Positions 1 through 6,765 are shown, counted from the first letter of the stretch. The stretch is DNA of 11,549 nt from Desulfobacula sp. (GCA_027858355.1 JAQICW010000620.1:1-11549); one strand, 5' to 3'. Notes: generated by a model not told the origin, from the letters alone. Numbers and translations: made by a program.

Positions 1-167
1 AGATGAGTGGTGGAACTTTGAATTTCAATAATGAGCATGAGTTGATACGCTAACAAAGAAAAAAAATACCACGGAATGCAATTGGACCAATTACTATCAA
101 AAGGCGCGGAATGTCAGATAAGTACCTTGCAAATTTAATTAAATCCCTTAGTTTATTGGAGTGAGAA
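1..167 (+). other. 5' edge: possible tail of an upstream gene and leader of the radical SAM gene
   Basis: Two frames end here and either could be the tail of a gene cut by the window edge: one stops at 29-31 and reads DEWWNFEFQ, the other stops at 50-52. The EWW tripeptide recalls the EWWH zinc-site motif near the C-terminus of M15/VanX-type D-Ala-D-Ala peptidases, but the expected His is Asn and nine residues are too few to decide. From 53 to 167 I see only A-rich sequence and two tiny open frames (76-138 and 111-164), neither of which is convincing. GGAG at 158-161 lies six bases before the ATG at 168 and is a good ribosome binding site for the next gene. Confidence 0.3.
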
Positions 168-1259
168 ATGATTGATATCAATTTTTACAGAAAAGTTCAT
201 GATCTAAACAAAAGATTGTTGGCGGGTGAATATTTTGAAAAAGAATATTTAACTGAAAAATTTGAAAGTTTCCGTAGTAAACACCCAGTTGTTTATAATA
301 TTGAAACCACAAATGCTTGTAATATGGTCTGTAAAATGTGTCCTCGCACAACTATGATGGATCGGGAAATTGAAACTCTTTCTGAAGAAGATTTCATAAA
401 TATTGTAGAACAACTTCGACCATGGGGCAAAGAGGAATGGGCAAAATGGGAAGATTTTGTTGTTGAAAATTATGGAATTCCAAATGATGGAATGAGCGAA
501 AATCATTTTTACTTATACATTATCCCTCAAGTAATTCAATTACACGGTTATGGAGATCCTTTATTGGATAGAAATTTAGGTAGGGGCGTTAAATTTTTAT
601 CTGAAAGAGGGTTTAAATCGTATTTCAGTTGTAACCCGTCAAATATCAACATTAAAAAAACCGTGGAAATGTTTGAAAATGGTTTAGACTATATAAAGTA
701 CTCAATTGAAAGTGTGAATGATAAAAAACACAAAAAAATCCGTGGAAATGCTTCCAATTTTTCCAAGGCCTACGCTAAAATATTACAACTATTGGAATTG
801 AAAAAAGAACGGAATTACAAAACAACTATTGTTATTACAATGATAGACCTGAATAATGAATGGCAGGCCGATGAATTTAAAAAGTTGCGGGATGCTTTTG
901 AAGGTAAAGATGTTTATATTTATTTAAAAAGTGAGGATCAACAATGGTACAGAAAAGATTATCATGGCACAGAATCAATACACTGGTCTGAAATATGCAA
1001 ACATCCCTGGATGTCAATGACCGTAAAATCTAATGCCGAGATAGCAATGTGTATGGAAGATTATAACAATGAAATTATTTTAGGTAATCTAAGGGATAAT
1101 TCCTTAGCTGATATTTGGAATGGACAAAAATATATACAATTTAGAAAAGATCATATGGATAATTCTTGCGGATTGAAATGTACTGAACGATGTGATATGG
1201 AAGTTGTAGGTAACTTATTAAATGGTAGTGTAATCGCAGAGACTGTTAGGAAAAAATGA
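168..1259 (+). CDS. Radical SAM protein with C-terminal SPASM domain
   Basis: Probable iron-sulfur enzyme that cleaves S-adenosylmethionine to make a radical. The radical SAM cluster motif CX3CX2C is visible as C51, C55 and C58 in TNACNMVCKMCPR. HGYGDPLLD at 126-134 is the GGEP-like strand that contacts SAM. The C-terminal third is a SPASM domain with cysteines at 277, 295, 334, 338 and 342 and the family's GN-x-LADIWNG signature near 306-319, so an auxiliary cluster is likely. The start has GGAG six bases upstream. The gene ends in a 4-base ATGA overlap with the dehydrogenase, so the two are probably translated together. SPASM proteins are found beside nonulosonate genes in other surface-glycan loci, where their substrates are mostly unknown; a role in modifying the sugar or its precursor is inferred from context. 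The family is clear, the substrate is not. Confidence 0.9.
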   Translation: MIDINFYRKVHDLNKRLLAGEYFEKEYLTEKFESFRSKHPVVYNIETTNACNMVCKMCPRTTMMDREIETLSEEDFINIVEQLRPWGKEEWAKWEDFVVENYGIPNDGMSENHFYLYIIPQVIQLHGYGDPLLDRNLGRGVKFLSERGFKSYFSCNPSNINIKKTVEMFENGLDYIKYSIESVNDKKHKKIRGNASNFSKAYAKILQLLELKKERNYKTTIVITMIDLNNEWQADEFKKLRDAFEGKDVYIYLKSEDQQWYRKDYHGTESIHWSEICKHPWMSMTVKSNAEIAMCMEDYNNEIILGNLRDNSLADIWNGQKYIQFRKDHMDNSCGLKCTERCDMEVVGNLLNGSVIAETVRKK

Positions 1260-2071
1260 GTATTAACGTAAAAGGCAAAACCATTTTGCTAACGGGTGCA
1301 TTTGGCTTGTTTGGCAAACAAATAAGCCATGCCTATTTAAAGAGTGGAGCTAATGTTGTTCTGGCTGGACATAATCCAAAAAAAATCAAAGAATGCCAGT
1401 TAGGGCTTTCTGAAGAATATGATGAAAGTACTTTTTTGGTGTTAGCATTGGAGATTACAGATTTATCGAGTATCCAGTACTGCATTGCAGCATCTGTGAA
1501 AAAATTTAAAACAATTGATGTTCTGGTTAATAATGCTGCAATTGATGCCAAATTTGATAAAAATAATATTGATGATGTAAATCAAAGTCGATTTGAAAAC
1601 TTTCCCATCGAAGTATTAAAAAGCTCTATTGATGTAAATATGATTGGAACAATTCAGATGACGCAGGAAATTTGTAAACAAATGTTAAAGCAAGGCTTTG
1701 GGAATATTATTAATGTCGGTTCTGTTTATTCAATGATTGCCCCCAATCAAAATCTCTACAATTTTGGTTCCGATAAGAAAATGTTTAAACCCGTAGATTA
1801 TGTTGCCTCAAAATCTTATATACCTAATTTCACCAGATACATAGCTACCTTTTATGGGAAAAATAACATCCGGTGTAACGCCATTGCTCCTCATGGAGTG
1901 TATGATGGTCATGATGAGCAATTTGTGAAAAATTTTTCCGAATTATCTCCAATTGGAAGAATGTGTAACAGAGAAGAATTAGACGGCCCTTTTATCTTTT
2001 TAGCTTCGGACTCATCCAGTTATTTAACTGGTACAACCATTGTATTAGATGGAGGCTGGACTGCTTGGTAA
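1256..2071 (+). CDS. ptmA: PtmA-like short-chain dehydrogenase/reductase
   Basis: NAD(P)-dependent oxidoreductase of the classical SDR fold, 271 residues, cytoplasmic. The nucleotide-binding TGAFGLFG is at 13-20 and NNAA at 92-95. The catalytic set is N128, S156, Y182 and K186 (YVASK). The C-terminal DGGWTAW and the insert around SRFENFP (111-117), followed later by a lengthened substrate loop before the catalytic Tyr (about 160-180), resemble the PtmA group. Those SDRs sit beside PtmB-type cytidylyltransferases in legionaminic acid and flagellin-glycosylation clusters such as that of Campylobacter. The next intact gene here is exactly such a cytidylyltransferase, which supports the assignment. 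The start codon overlaps the radical SAM stop (ATGA), with TAGGA at 1247-1251 as ribosome binding site. The exact reaction of PtmA proteins is not settled; reduction or oxidation of a sugar intermediate is inferred. Confidence 0.85.
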   Translation: MSINVKGKTILLTGAFGLFGKQISHAYLKSGANVVLAGHNPKKIKECQLGLSEEYDESTFLVLALEITDLSSIQYCIAASVKKFKTIDVLVNNAAIDAKFDKNNIDDVNQSRFENFPIEVLKSSIDVNMIGTIQMTQEICKQMLKQGFGNIINVGSVYSMIAPNQNLYNFGSDKKMFKPVDYVASKSYIPNFTRYIATFYGKNNIRCNAIAPHGVYDGHDEQFVKNFSELSPIGRMCNREELDGPFIFLASDSSSYLTGTTIVLDGGWTAW

Positions 2072-2122
2072 TTTTTTCAATGAGATCTATACAATGTACA
2101 ACAGGTTCAATTCCATCAATTT

Positions 2123-2126
2123 GGAG
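2123..2126 (+). promoter_or_regulatory. Ribosome binding site that fixes the cytidylyltransferase start
   Basis: GGAG lies nine bases before the ATG at 2136. The longer frame from ATG 2049 would add 29 residues with no family similarity and would overlap the end of the dehydrogenase gene, so 2136 is preferred. Confidence 0.7.
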
Positions 2127-2135
2127 CACATATCT

Positions 2136-2822
2136 ATGAAGACTGTCGTTGCGCTGATTCCACTTCGAGGTGGATCCAAAAGTATACCCCAAAAAAATAT
2201 TAAAAAAATCGTAGGTAAACCCTTGTGTGCTTGGGTTTTGGAGGCCGCAGTAGGGTGTAATGCGATTGACAAGGTAGTGGTCTCTACCGATTGTCTGGAA
2301 ATCAAAGAAACAGTGGAAGGCTTAGAGCTTGGTGTTGAGGTTTTGCGCCGACCAGCTGAGCTGGCAACGGATGAAGCTACCACTGAATCAGTTATGCTAC
2401 ATGCATTACAGTCTTTATCATTCGATACTTTAATTACGATACAGGCGACTTCGCCATTATTGGAATCCTGGCATTTGGATCAAGCTTTTCAACAATTCAG
2501 TCTACAGCAGTTAGATTCTTTGCTCAGTGCAGCGCGAATCAAACATTTTTTTTGGAACGATAACTGCACCCCTATCAATTATGATCCGTTAAGACGTCCC
2601 CGTCGGCAGGATTTTGCTGGTACTTTAATGGAAAATGGTGCTTTCTATATTACCCGTCGTTGCACTCTTAAAGCTCATCAGTGCCGATTGGGCGGGAAAA
2701 TAGGTATTTACGAAATGTCCGAAGAGACAGCAATAGACATTGATGAGCCTAAGGACTGGGAATTAGTGACCCGAATACTTGAAAAAAGAGAATTTAAACA
2801 AGGGGTTAATCATGCGCATTGA
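2136..2822 (+). CDS. neuA: NeuA/PtmB-type CMP-nonulosonate cytidylyltransferase
   Basis: Activates a nonulosonic acid (sialic, legionaminic or a relative) with CTP to give the CMP-sugar and pyrophosphate. The 228-residue protein is a typical length for the family. The N-terminal ALIPLRGGSKSIPQKNI (6-22) is the CTP-binding loop. STD at 50-52, RP at 71-72 and QATSPL at 103-108 follow in the family order, then ENGAFYI at 166-172 and IDIDEPKDW at 200-208, whose aspartates are the usual metal-binding region. The gene starts 64 bases after the dehydrogenase stop and has its own ribosome binding site. Which nonulosonic acid is used cannot be read from the sequence; the neighbouring PtmA-like gene points toward a legionaminic-type sugar, so legF or ptmB may be the better name. 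A second, divergent C-terminal fragment of the same family lies 200 bases downstream. Confidence 0.88.
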   Translation: MKTVVALIPLRGGSKSIPQKNIKKIVGKPLCAWVLEAAVGCNAIDKVVVSTDCLEIKETVEGLELGVEVLRRPAELATDEATTESVMLHALQSLSFDTLITIQATSPLLESWHLDQAFQQFSLQQLDSLLSAARIKHFFWNDNCTPINYDPLRRPRRQDFAGTLMENGAFYITRRCTLKAHQCRLGGKIGIYEMSEETAIDIDEPKDWELVTRILEKREFKQGVNHAH

Positions 2823-2860
2823 AAAATGAATCAAAAAATAGGTTCATCCGATTAACGCGT

Positions 2861-2886
2861 ACTTTTTGTTGTGAAAATCAAAAAGT
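2861..2886. repeat. 8-bp inverted repeat after the cytidylyltransferase
   Basis: ACTTTTTG (2861-2868) pairs perfectly with CAAAAAGT (2879-2886) across a 10-base loop. It is AT-rich and no T run follows, so it would be a poor terminator. Confidence 0.4.
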
Positions 2887-2980
2887 TTCAATTTGAAAAA
2901 TTCAAAATCACGGTATCCATAGAGATCTTTGAACAACTCAGCGAATTATCACAAAACCGAAATAAATTAACAAAAAAAAG

Positions 2981-3011
2981 AATTATTTTAATATAAGCAA
3001 TTAAAATAATT
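2981..3011. repeat. Perfect 12-bp AT-only inverted repeat
   Basis: AATTATTTTAAT (2981-2992) and ATTAAAATAATT (3000-3011) are exact reverse complements around a 7-base loop. The second arm ends about 10 bases before similarity to the second cytidylyltransferase begins. With no G or C in the arms it is unlikely to be a strong terminator. A recombination scar, a protein-binding site or a chance feature of AT-rich DNA are all possible. Confidence 0.6.
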
Positions 3012-3020
3012 GATTATTTA

Positions 3021-3176
3021 TTCCATACCAGGCGTACTGTGTTAGAGAAAATTAAATGTCAACTCGGAGGGAAGATGGGAGTATTTGAGATGTCTGAGGA
3101 TACGGCAATAGAAATAGATGAACCAGGTGGTTGGATTGCGGTTGAAAAATTACTGATGCGGGTGATGGGGTTATGA
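3021..3176 (+). pseudogene. C-terminal remnant of a second NeuA-type cytidylyltransferase
   Basis: The frame from about 3021 to the TGA at 3174-3176 reads as the last 50 or so residues of a CMP-nonulosonate cytidylyltransferase. The segment from C to P in CQLGGKMGVFEMSEDTAIEI... matches the intact protein (its residues 183-205) at 17 of 23 positions, and a TRR motif is shared just upstream. The first three quarters of the gene are missing, including the CTP-binding loop, and the frame has a stop at 2994-2996, so no active enzyme can be made. The TGA overlaps the ATG of the NeuB fusion (ATGA), the usual sign of an ancestral translationally coupled pair. The fragment is therefore probably the original partner of that synthase, lost when the upstream module was exchanged. 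Confidence 0.85.
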
Positions 3177-5431
3177 TAATAGAGCGGAATTTTTCGAAGT
3201 ATGCGGTTTTTACAGAAGATACTTTATTAAATGCTCTTAATAAAATAAGCAAGAACAAAGAGCGACTCATTTTCGTGGTTTCGGAATCTGGTATTCTGGA
3301 AGGTGCATTATCTGATGGAGACCTTCGTCGTTGGCTCATTTCTACGTCGGGTATCAATTTACAGAAACCTGTTTACCAAATCATGAATAGAGATATCAGG
3401 CAAGCTTTTGTTGATGCTCGCCCTGAGGATATCAATAAATTGCTTGATAGCAAGCATTTAGCAATTCCTCTTGTTGATGTCAATAAACGATTGATCGCTG
3501 TGGCATTTGGTCGTCGTGCAGAAATTGAAATTGCCGGTCGAGTTATAAGCGAAGAATCGCCTGCTTTCATTATTGCAGAAATTGGCAACAATCATAATGG
3601 TAGCTTAGAACGAGCCAAGGCTCTTATCGATGAAGCGATTGCAGCAGGTGCCGATTGCGCCAAATTTCAAATGAGAAGCATGGCACAATTATATAAAAAT
3701 CATGGAAGTACTACGGATGATAGTGCAGATCTTGGTGCACAATACACACTTGAGTTGTTGTCCAAGTTTCAACTGAGTGATGAATATTTATTCGAAGCAT
3801 TTGATTACTGTAAAGAGAAAGGTATTATTCCTCTTTGTACCCCATGGGATAAAGATTCTCTGGCAAAGCTTGAAGCCTATGGACTTCAGGCTTATAAACT
3901 TGCTTCTGCCGACTTTACAAACTATGAGCTGATGTCGGCGCTTGTCAAGACCCGTAAACCTATTATCTGTTCTACGGGTATGTCATCTGAGAGAGAAATT
4001 ATTGATGGCATAAATAAACTTAAAGGGTTTGGTTCTCCTTTTATTCTCTTGCATTGTAATTCAACTTATCCTGCCCCCTTTAAAGACATCAATCTTAAAT
4101 ATATGATGCATTTACAAAAACAAAGTGAGTGTTTAGTTGGTTATTCTGGCCATGAACGAGATATCAATGTCGCTATTGCTGCCGTTTCCCTTGGTGCTAA
4201 AGTGATTGAAAAACATTTTACATTGGATCAAAATATGGAAGGCAATGATCATAAGGTCAGTCTGTTACCTGATGAATTTACCAAAATGGTGGTTGCGATA
4301 CGTCAGGTTGAAGAAGCTTTGGGAACAGTTGTTGAGCGTAAGATAACCCAAGGAGAGATGATGAATCGGGAAACTCTCGCTAAAAGTCTGGTTGCAGCCC
4401 GGGACATTGATGCTGGAGCTGTAATTATGGAAGAGATGATCATGGTAAGAAGTCCAGGCCAGGGGTTGCAACCAAGCCAGAAAAATGAATTGATCGGGCG
4501 GATATTGCCCGAAGCCAAGAAGGCTGGCGACTTCTTTTTCGCCAGTGATTTGGACCACACCCGGACGACACAGGCCAAAAACTACGAATTTCCACATAAA
4601 TGGGGCATTCCTGTGCGTTATCATGACATGAAAGCAATGTTGTCGATGTCTAATATGGATATCCTTGAGATTCATCTAAGTTACAAAGATATTGAGCTGA
4701 ATTTCAAAGATTATATAAAAAAACCCCTTGATAAAGGTCTCGTTGTCCATAGCCCTGAATTGTTTGAAGGTGATCATACGCTTGATTTATGTTCATTGGA
4801 CGAGGTATATCGAAAACGTTCAATCGCTGAATTCCAAAGAGTAATAGATCTTACAAGGGAGTTGTCTGAATATTTTAATAATACTGCACCCACATGTATT
4901 GTTACAAATGTGGGTGGGTTTAGTCATGATGGGCACATTGAAAAGGCCAGTTTTGTCGAGTTGTATAAAGTGCTTGAAGGCAGTTTTGCCGAATTAGATA
5001 TGGATGGTATTGAAATTATTCCTCAGACGATGCCACCATTTCCATGGCACTTTGGCGGCCAACAGTTTCATAATTTGTTTGTCGATGCTGAAAGTATTAT
5101 CGAATTCTGCCAAAAAAATGCAATGAGAATTTGTCTCGACACATCTCATTCAAAACTTGCCTGTAATCACGGTAACTGGTCTTTCACTGATTTTGTACAA
5201 AAAGTTGCTCCATATGTAGCACACATGCACCTGGCAGATGCCACTGGAGTTGACGGCGAGGGTATTCAGATAGCTGATGGTGAGATTGATTGGTCAGCAT
5301 TTGTGGCATTGGCTGCAGATTTGATGCCGAAGGCCACTTTTATACCGGAAATATGGCAGGGCCATAAGAATGGTGGCGAAGGTGCATGGCTTGCTCTTGA
5401 ATGTCTTGAACGTATTTTCAAGAATTTATAG
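3173..5431 (+). CDS. neuB: Multi-domain nonulosonate synthase: CBS pair + NeuB + SAF + TIM barrel
   Basis: Predicted to condense a hexosamine-derived sugar (such as ManNAc or a 2,4-diacetamido relative) with phosphoenolpyruvate to form a nonulosonic acid. Residues 1-115 look like two CBS domains, known elsewhere to bind adenine nucleotides. NeuB follows at about 125-395: EIGNNHNG (136-143), KFQ (164-166), CTPWD (222-226), KLASADF (242-248), STGMS (267-271), HCNSTYP (294-300), GYSGHE (323-328), EKHFTLD (346-352) and GNDH (357-360). The SAF (antifreeze-like) domain at about 403-460 has the substrate-binding Arg at 426 in RSPGQGL. From about 475 to 752 there is a xylose-isomerase/AP-endonuclease-2-like TIM barrel with likely metal ligands at H526, E614, D656, H659, H684 and E726. 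Plain NeuB is about 350 residues, so this is over twice the usual length. The frame is uninterrupted and all NeuB motifs are kept. The barrel may be an epimerase or isomerase; its substrate is unknown. Confidence 0.9.
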   Translation: MIIERNFSKYAVFTEDTLLNALNKISKNKERLIFVVSESGILEGALSDGDLRRWLISTSGINLQKPVYQIMNRDIRQAFVDARPEDINKLLDSKHLAIPLVDVNKRLIAVAFGRRAEIEIAGRVISEESPAFIIAEIGNNHNGSLERAKALIDEAIAAGADCAKFQMRSMAQLYKNHGSTTDDSADLGAQYTLELLSKFQLSDEYLFEAFDYCKEKGIIPLCTPWDKDSLAKLEAYGLQAYKLASADFTNYELMSALVKTRKPIICSTGMSSEREIIDGINKLKGFGSPFILLHCNSTYPAPFKDINLKYMMHLQKQSECLVGYSGHERDINVAIAAVSLGAKVIEKHFTLDQNMEGNDHKVSLLPDEFTKMVVAIRQVEEALGTVVERKITQGEMMNRETLAKSLVAARDIDAGAVIMEEMIMVRSPGQGLQPSQKNELIGRILPEAKKAGDFFFASDLDHTRTTQAKNYEFPHKWGIPVRYHDMKAMLSMSNMDILEIHLSYKDIELNFKDYIKKPLDKGLVVHSPELFEGDHTLDLCSLDEVYRKRSIAEFQRVIDLTRELSEYFNNTAPTCIVTNVGGFSHDGHIEKASFVELYKVLEGSFAELDMDGIEIIPQTMPPFPWHFGGQQFHNLFVDAESIIEFCQKNAMRICLDTSHSKLACNHGNWSFTDFVQKVAPYVAHMHLADATGVDGEGIQIADGEIDWSAFVALAADLMPKATFIPEIWQGHKNGGEGAWLALECLERIFKNL

Positions 5432-5496
5432 CGCATCTAAAAAAAACAACTGCAACAAGGTAAACAACTTATGAAATTAATTGTTTTAAATTAAAC

Positions 5497-5513
5497 CTCC
5501 TGCTATGCAGGAG
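5497..5513. repeat. 7-bp hairpin after the NeuB fusion
   Basis: CTCCTGC (5497-5503) and GCAGGAG (5507-5513) form a perfect GC-rich stem with a 3-base loop, 65 bases after the synthase stop. No T run follows on the + strand. On the - strand a T-rich stretch follows, so if it terminates transcription it would do so more convincingly in that direction. It overlaps the start of the SPASM remnant. Confidence 0.45.
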
Positions 5514-5685
5514 ATCGGTGATCCCAAACGTCTCGGAGTAATCGGAGATGCTACAGACCCATTATTAGATATCTGGAACGGACCAAAAAGAAAAGAGTGG
5601 GTGCAACGGCATATTCAGGGGGAGAAGAGATAAGATCCCCTTATGCAGTTATTGTGATTTCTGGGGAGTGCTGACGGTGATTTGA
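5505..5685 (+). pseudogene. Frameshifted C-terminal remnant of a second SPASM-domain radical SAM protein
   Basis: One frame, visible from about 5505 to a TAA at 5631-5633, reads GVIGDATDPLLDIWNGPKRK, the SPASM signature that in the intact protein at the left end reads LGNLRDNSLADIWNG. In the next frame from 5629 the sequence carries on as DKIPLCSYCDFWG and stops at 5683-5685; the paired cysteines belong at the end of a SPASM domain. A one-base frameshift near 5628 thus splits the fragment, and the radical SAM core with its CX3CX2C motif is absent upstream. It cannot be a working gene. It differs enough from the intact protein to be another family member, not a recent copy. Together with the cytidylyltransferase stump on the other side of the NeuB fusion, it marks a decayed older cassette. 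Confidence 0.75.
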
Positions 5686-5766
5686 TTATTTGTTGATTAG
5701 AGGATTCGATATTGGATGATTCGTGAATTGGGAAAGATGCGACGAACAAATTAACAAGAGCAAACT

Positions 5767-5770
5767 GGAG
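5767..5770 (+). promoter_or_regulatory. Ribosome binding site that decides the methyltransferase start
   Basis: GGAG ends six bases before the ATG at 5777, an ideal spacing. The alternative GTG at 5723 has only a weak GGA upstream and would add 18 residues with no family similarity ahead of the zinc ribbon. Confidence 0.65.
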
Positions 5771-5776
5771 TTTGAC

Positions 5777-6652
5777 ATGGTGGTAAATGGTAAATGCTAT
5801 CTATGCGGCAGCACAGAGTTCAATAAAAGACCCGGCAGTGTGCGTGATAAGCCGGAATTAGAAGTGCTTGAATGCGTCTCCTGCGGGCTGGTTTTTCTTG
5901 CATCGTTTGATCACATCAAAGAGGACTTTTATGAAAGTTCAGAGATGCACGGCGGGGAGATGTCGGATGTTCAAATCTGGCTCAAGGAAACTGCATGGGA
6001 TGACGAACGGCGTTTCCAGTATCTCAAATCAGAATTGCCAAACCGATCCTTGCTGGACTTCGGATGCGGGGCAGGCGGATTTCTTTTAAGGGCGCGGGAG
6101 CTGGCAGCAACAGCGCATGGCGTGGAATTGGAAATACGCCTGAGCAATCATTATCAAAGCCATGGCCTCACTGTTTTTCAAAACCTTTCGGATAGTTCAA
6201 CCGACATTCGAGGGGGGGGGTACGATATTATAACCATGTTTCACGTTCTGGAGCACATTCCTGATCCAAAATCAATATTGGGTGAACTGAGCGAAATGCT
6301 GGCAGCTAATGGACAGATTATTGTGGAAGTTCCGAATGCTGATGACGTATTGCTGACTTTTTATAATAACAGGCCTTTTTCACAGTTTACCTATTGGAGT
6401 TGCCATCTGTTCCTGTATACAGTAAAAACATTGGAAATGTTATTTGACCAAGTAAATTTAAAAGTGAACTATATCAAACATATCCAAAGATACCCGCTAT
6501 CCAATCACCTCTACTGGTTAGCAAAAGGCAACCCCGGTGGTCATCAAAAATGGCATTTTCTCGACTCCCCTGAATTGCAAGCTGCCTATGAAAAACAGCT
6601 CGCAGCGATTGGAAAATGTGATACTGTTTTGGCAAGTATCTCAAGAAAATGA
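5777..6652 (+). CDS. Class I SAM methyltransferase with N-terminal zinc ribbon
   Basis: Probable sugar or glycan methyltransferase, 291 residues, cytoplasmic. Near the N-terminus, C7/C10 (CYLC) and C33/C36 (CVSC) form a four-cysteine zinc ribbon, an arrangement seen in methyltransferases acting on nucleotide sugars and polyketide sugars. The SAM-binding motif I is LLDFGCGAGGF at 92-102, the acidic end of the second strand is VELE at 116-119, and the post-motif FHVLEHIPDP is at 155-164. The rest is a shorter C-terminal part ending without the extra domain found in larger sugar C-methyltransferases. The start at ATG 5777 was chosen for its GGAG; GTG 5723 in the same frame is possible. Codons for G146-G148 are a run of nine G (6212-6220), a site prone to slippage. 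The gene looks less AT-rich than the radical SAM and dehydrogenase genes, suggesting a separate origin. Whether it methylates O, N or C, and which sugar, cannot be told. Confidence 0.82.
   Translation: MVVNGKCYLCGSTEFNKRPGSVRDKPELEVLECVSCGLVFLASFDHIKEDFYESSEMHGGEMSDVQIWLKETAWDDERRFQYLKSELPNRSLLDFGCGAGGFLLRARELAATAHGVELEIRLSNHYQSHGLTVFQNLSDSSTDIRGGGYDIITMFHVLEHIPDPKSILGELSEMLAANGQIIVEVPNADDVLLTFYNNRPFSQFTYWSCHLFLYTVKTLEMLFDQVNLKVNYIKHIQRYPLSNHLYWLAKGNPGGHQKWHFLDSPELQAAYEKQLAAIGKCDTVLASISRK
6212..6220 (+). repeat. G9 homopolymer inside the methyltransferase gene
   Basis: Nine consecutive G encode three glycines between the second beta strand and the FHVLEH motif. With eight G the reading frame would reach TAA within about 21 bases of the run's start; with ten G it would meet TGA about 50 bases after it. 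Either change would truncate the enzyme in its SAM domain. Such tracts act as phase-variable switches in other surface-glycan loci; that use here is inference. Confidence 0.7.
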
Positions 6653-6712
6653 AAAACAAACTACCCTTCTAAAACGCACGAGGTATTAAAAGAATTATAA
6701 TTGGCGGTTTTC

Positions 6713-6765
6713 ATGTAATTTTTGGTAGTTTTCCCCTTACTTTTTAATGTAGCGGGGAATTACAT
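6713..6765. repeat. 8-bp inverted repeat downstream of the methyltransferase
   Basis: ATGTAATT (6713-6720) and AATTACAT (6758-6765) are exact reverse complements. An inner TTCCCC (6731-6736) can alternatively pair with GGGGAA (6754-6759). It might be a structured 3' end for the methyltransferase transcript or one end of a decayed element; no T run follows. Confidence 0.35.

Larger units (their letters stand above)
2823..3020 (+). other. AT-rich spacer between the intact and the broken cytidylyltransferase
   Basis: No recognisable gene. A 41-codon frame from GTG 2871 to TAA 2996 is lysine-rich, lacks a ribosome binding site and resembles nothing I know. Two inverted repeats are present: an 8-bp pair at 2861-2868/2879-2886 and a 12-bp pair at 2981-2992/3000-3011. 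The stretch lies exactly where two versions of the cluster appear to have been joined. Confidence 0.5.

Noticed and set aside
1..31. EWW-containing tail considered as a VanX/M15 D-Ala-D-Ala peptidase end
   Set aside because: Only nine residues are visible and the expected zinc-binding His is Asn.
111..164. 17-codon frame ahead of the radical SAM gene, considered as a leader peptide
   Set aside because: No convincing ribosome binding site, no run of regulatory codons and no following attenuator hairpin.
2049..2135. Upstream in-frame ATG extending the cytidylyltransferase by 29 residues
   Set aside because: The extension overlaps the dehydrogenase end and has no family similarity, whereas ATG 2136 has GGAG at good spacing directly before the conserved ALIPLRGGSK.
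2871..2996. 41-codon lysine-rich frame between the two cytidylyltransferase sequences
   Set aside because: GTG start without a ribosome binding site, no recognisable family, and AT-rich DNA readily yields such frames.
5497..5513. Hairpin considered as the + strand intrinsic terminator of the NeuB fusion
   Set aside because: The stem is only 7 bp and is followed by ATCGGTGATC, not by a T run.
5868..6089. 73-codon + strand frame inside the methyltransferase gene
   Set aside because: Out-of-frame shadow of a gene with intact zinc-ribbon and SAM-binding motifs.
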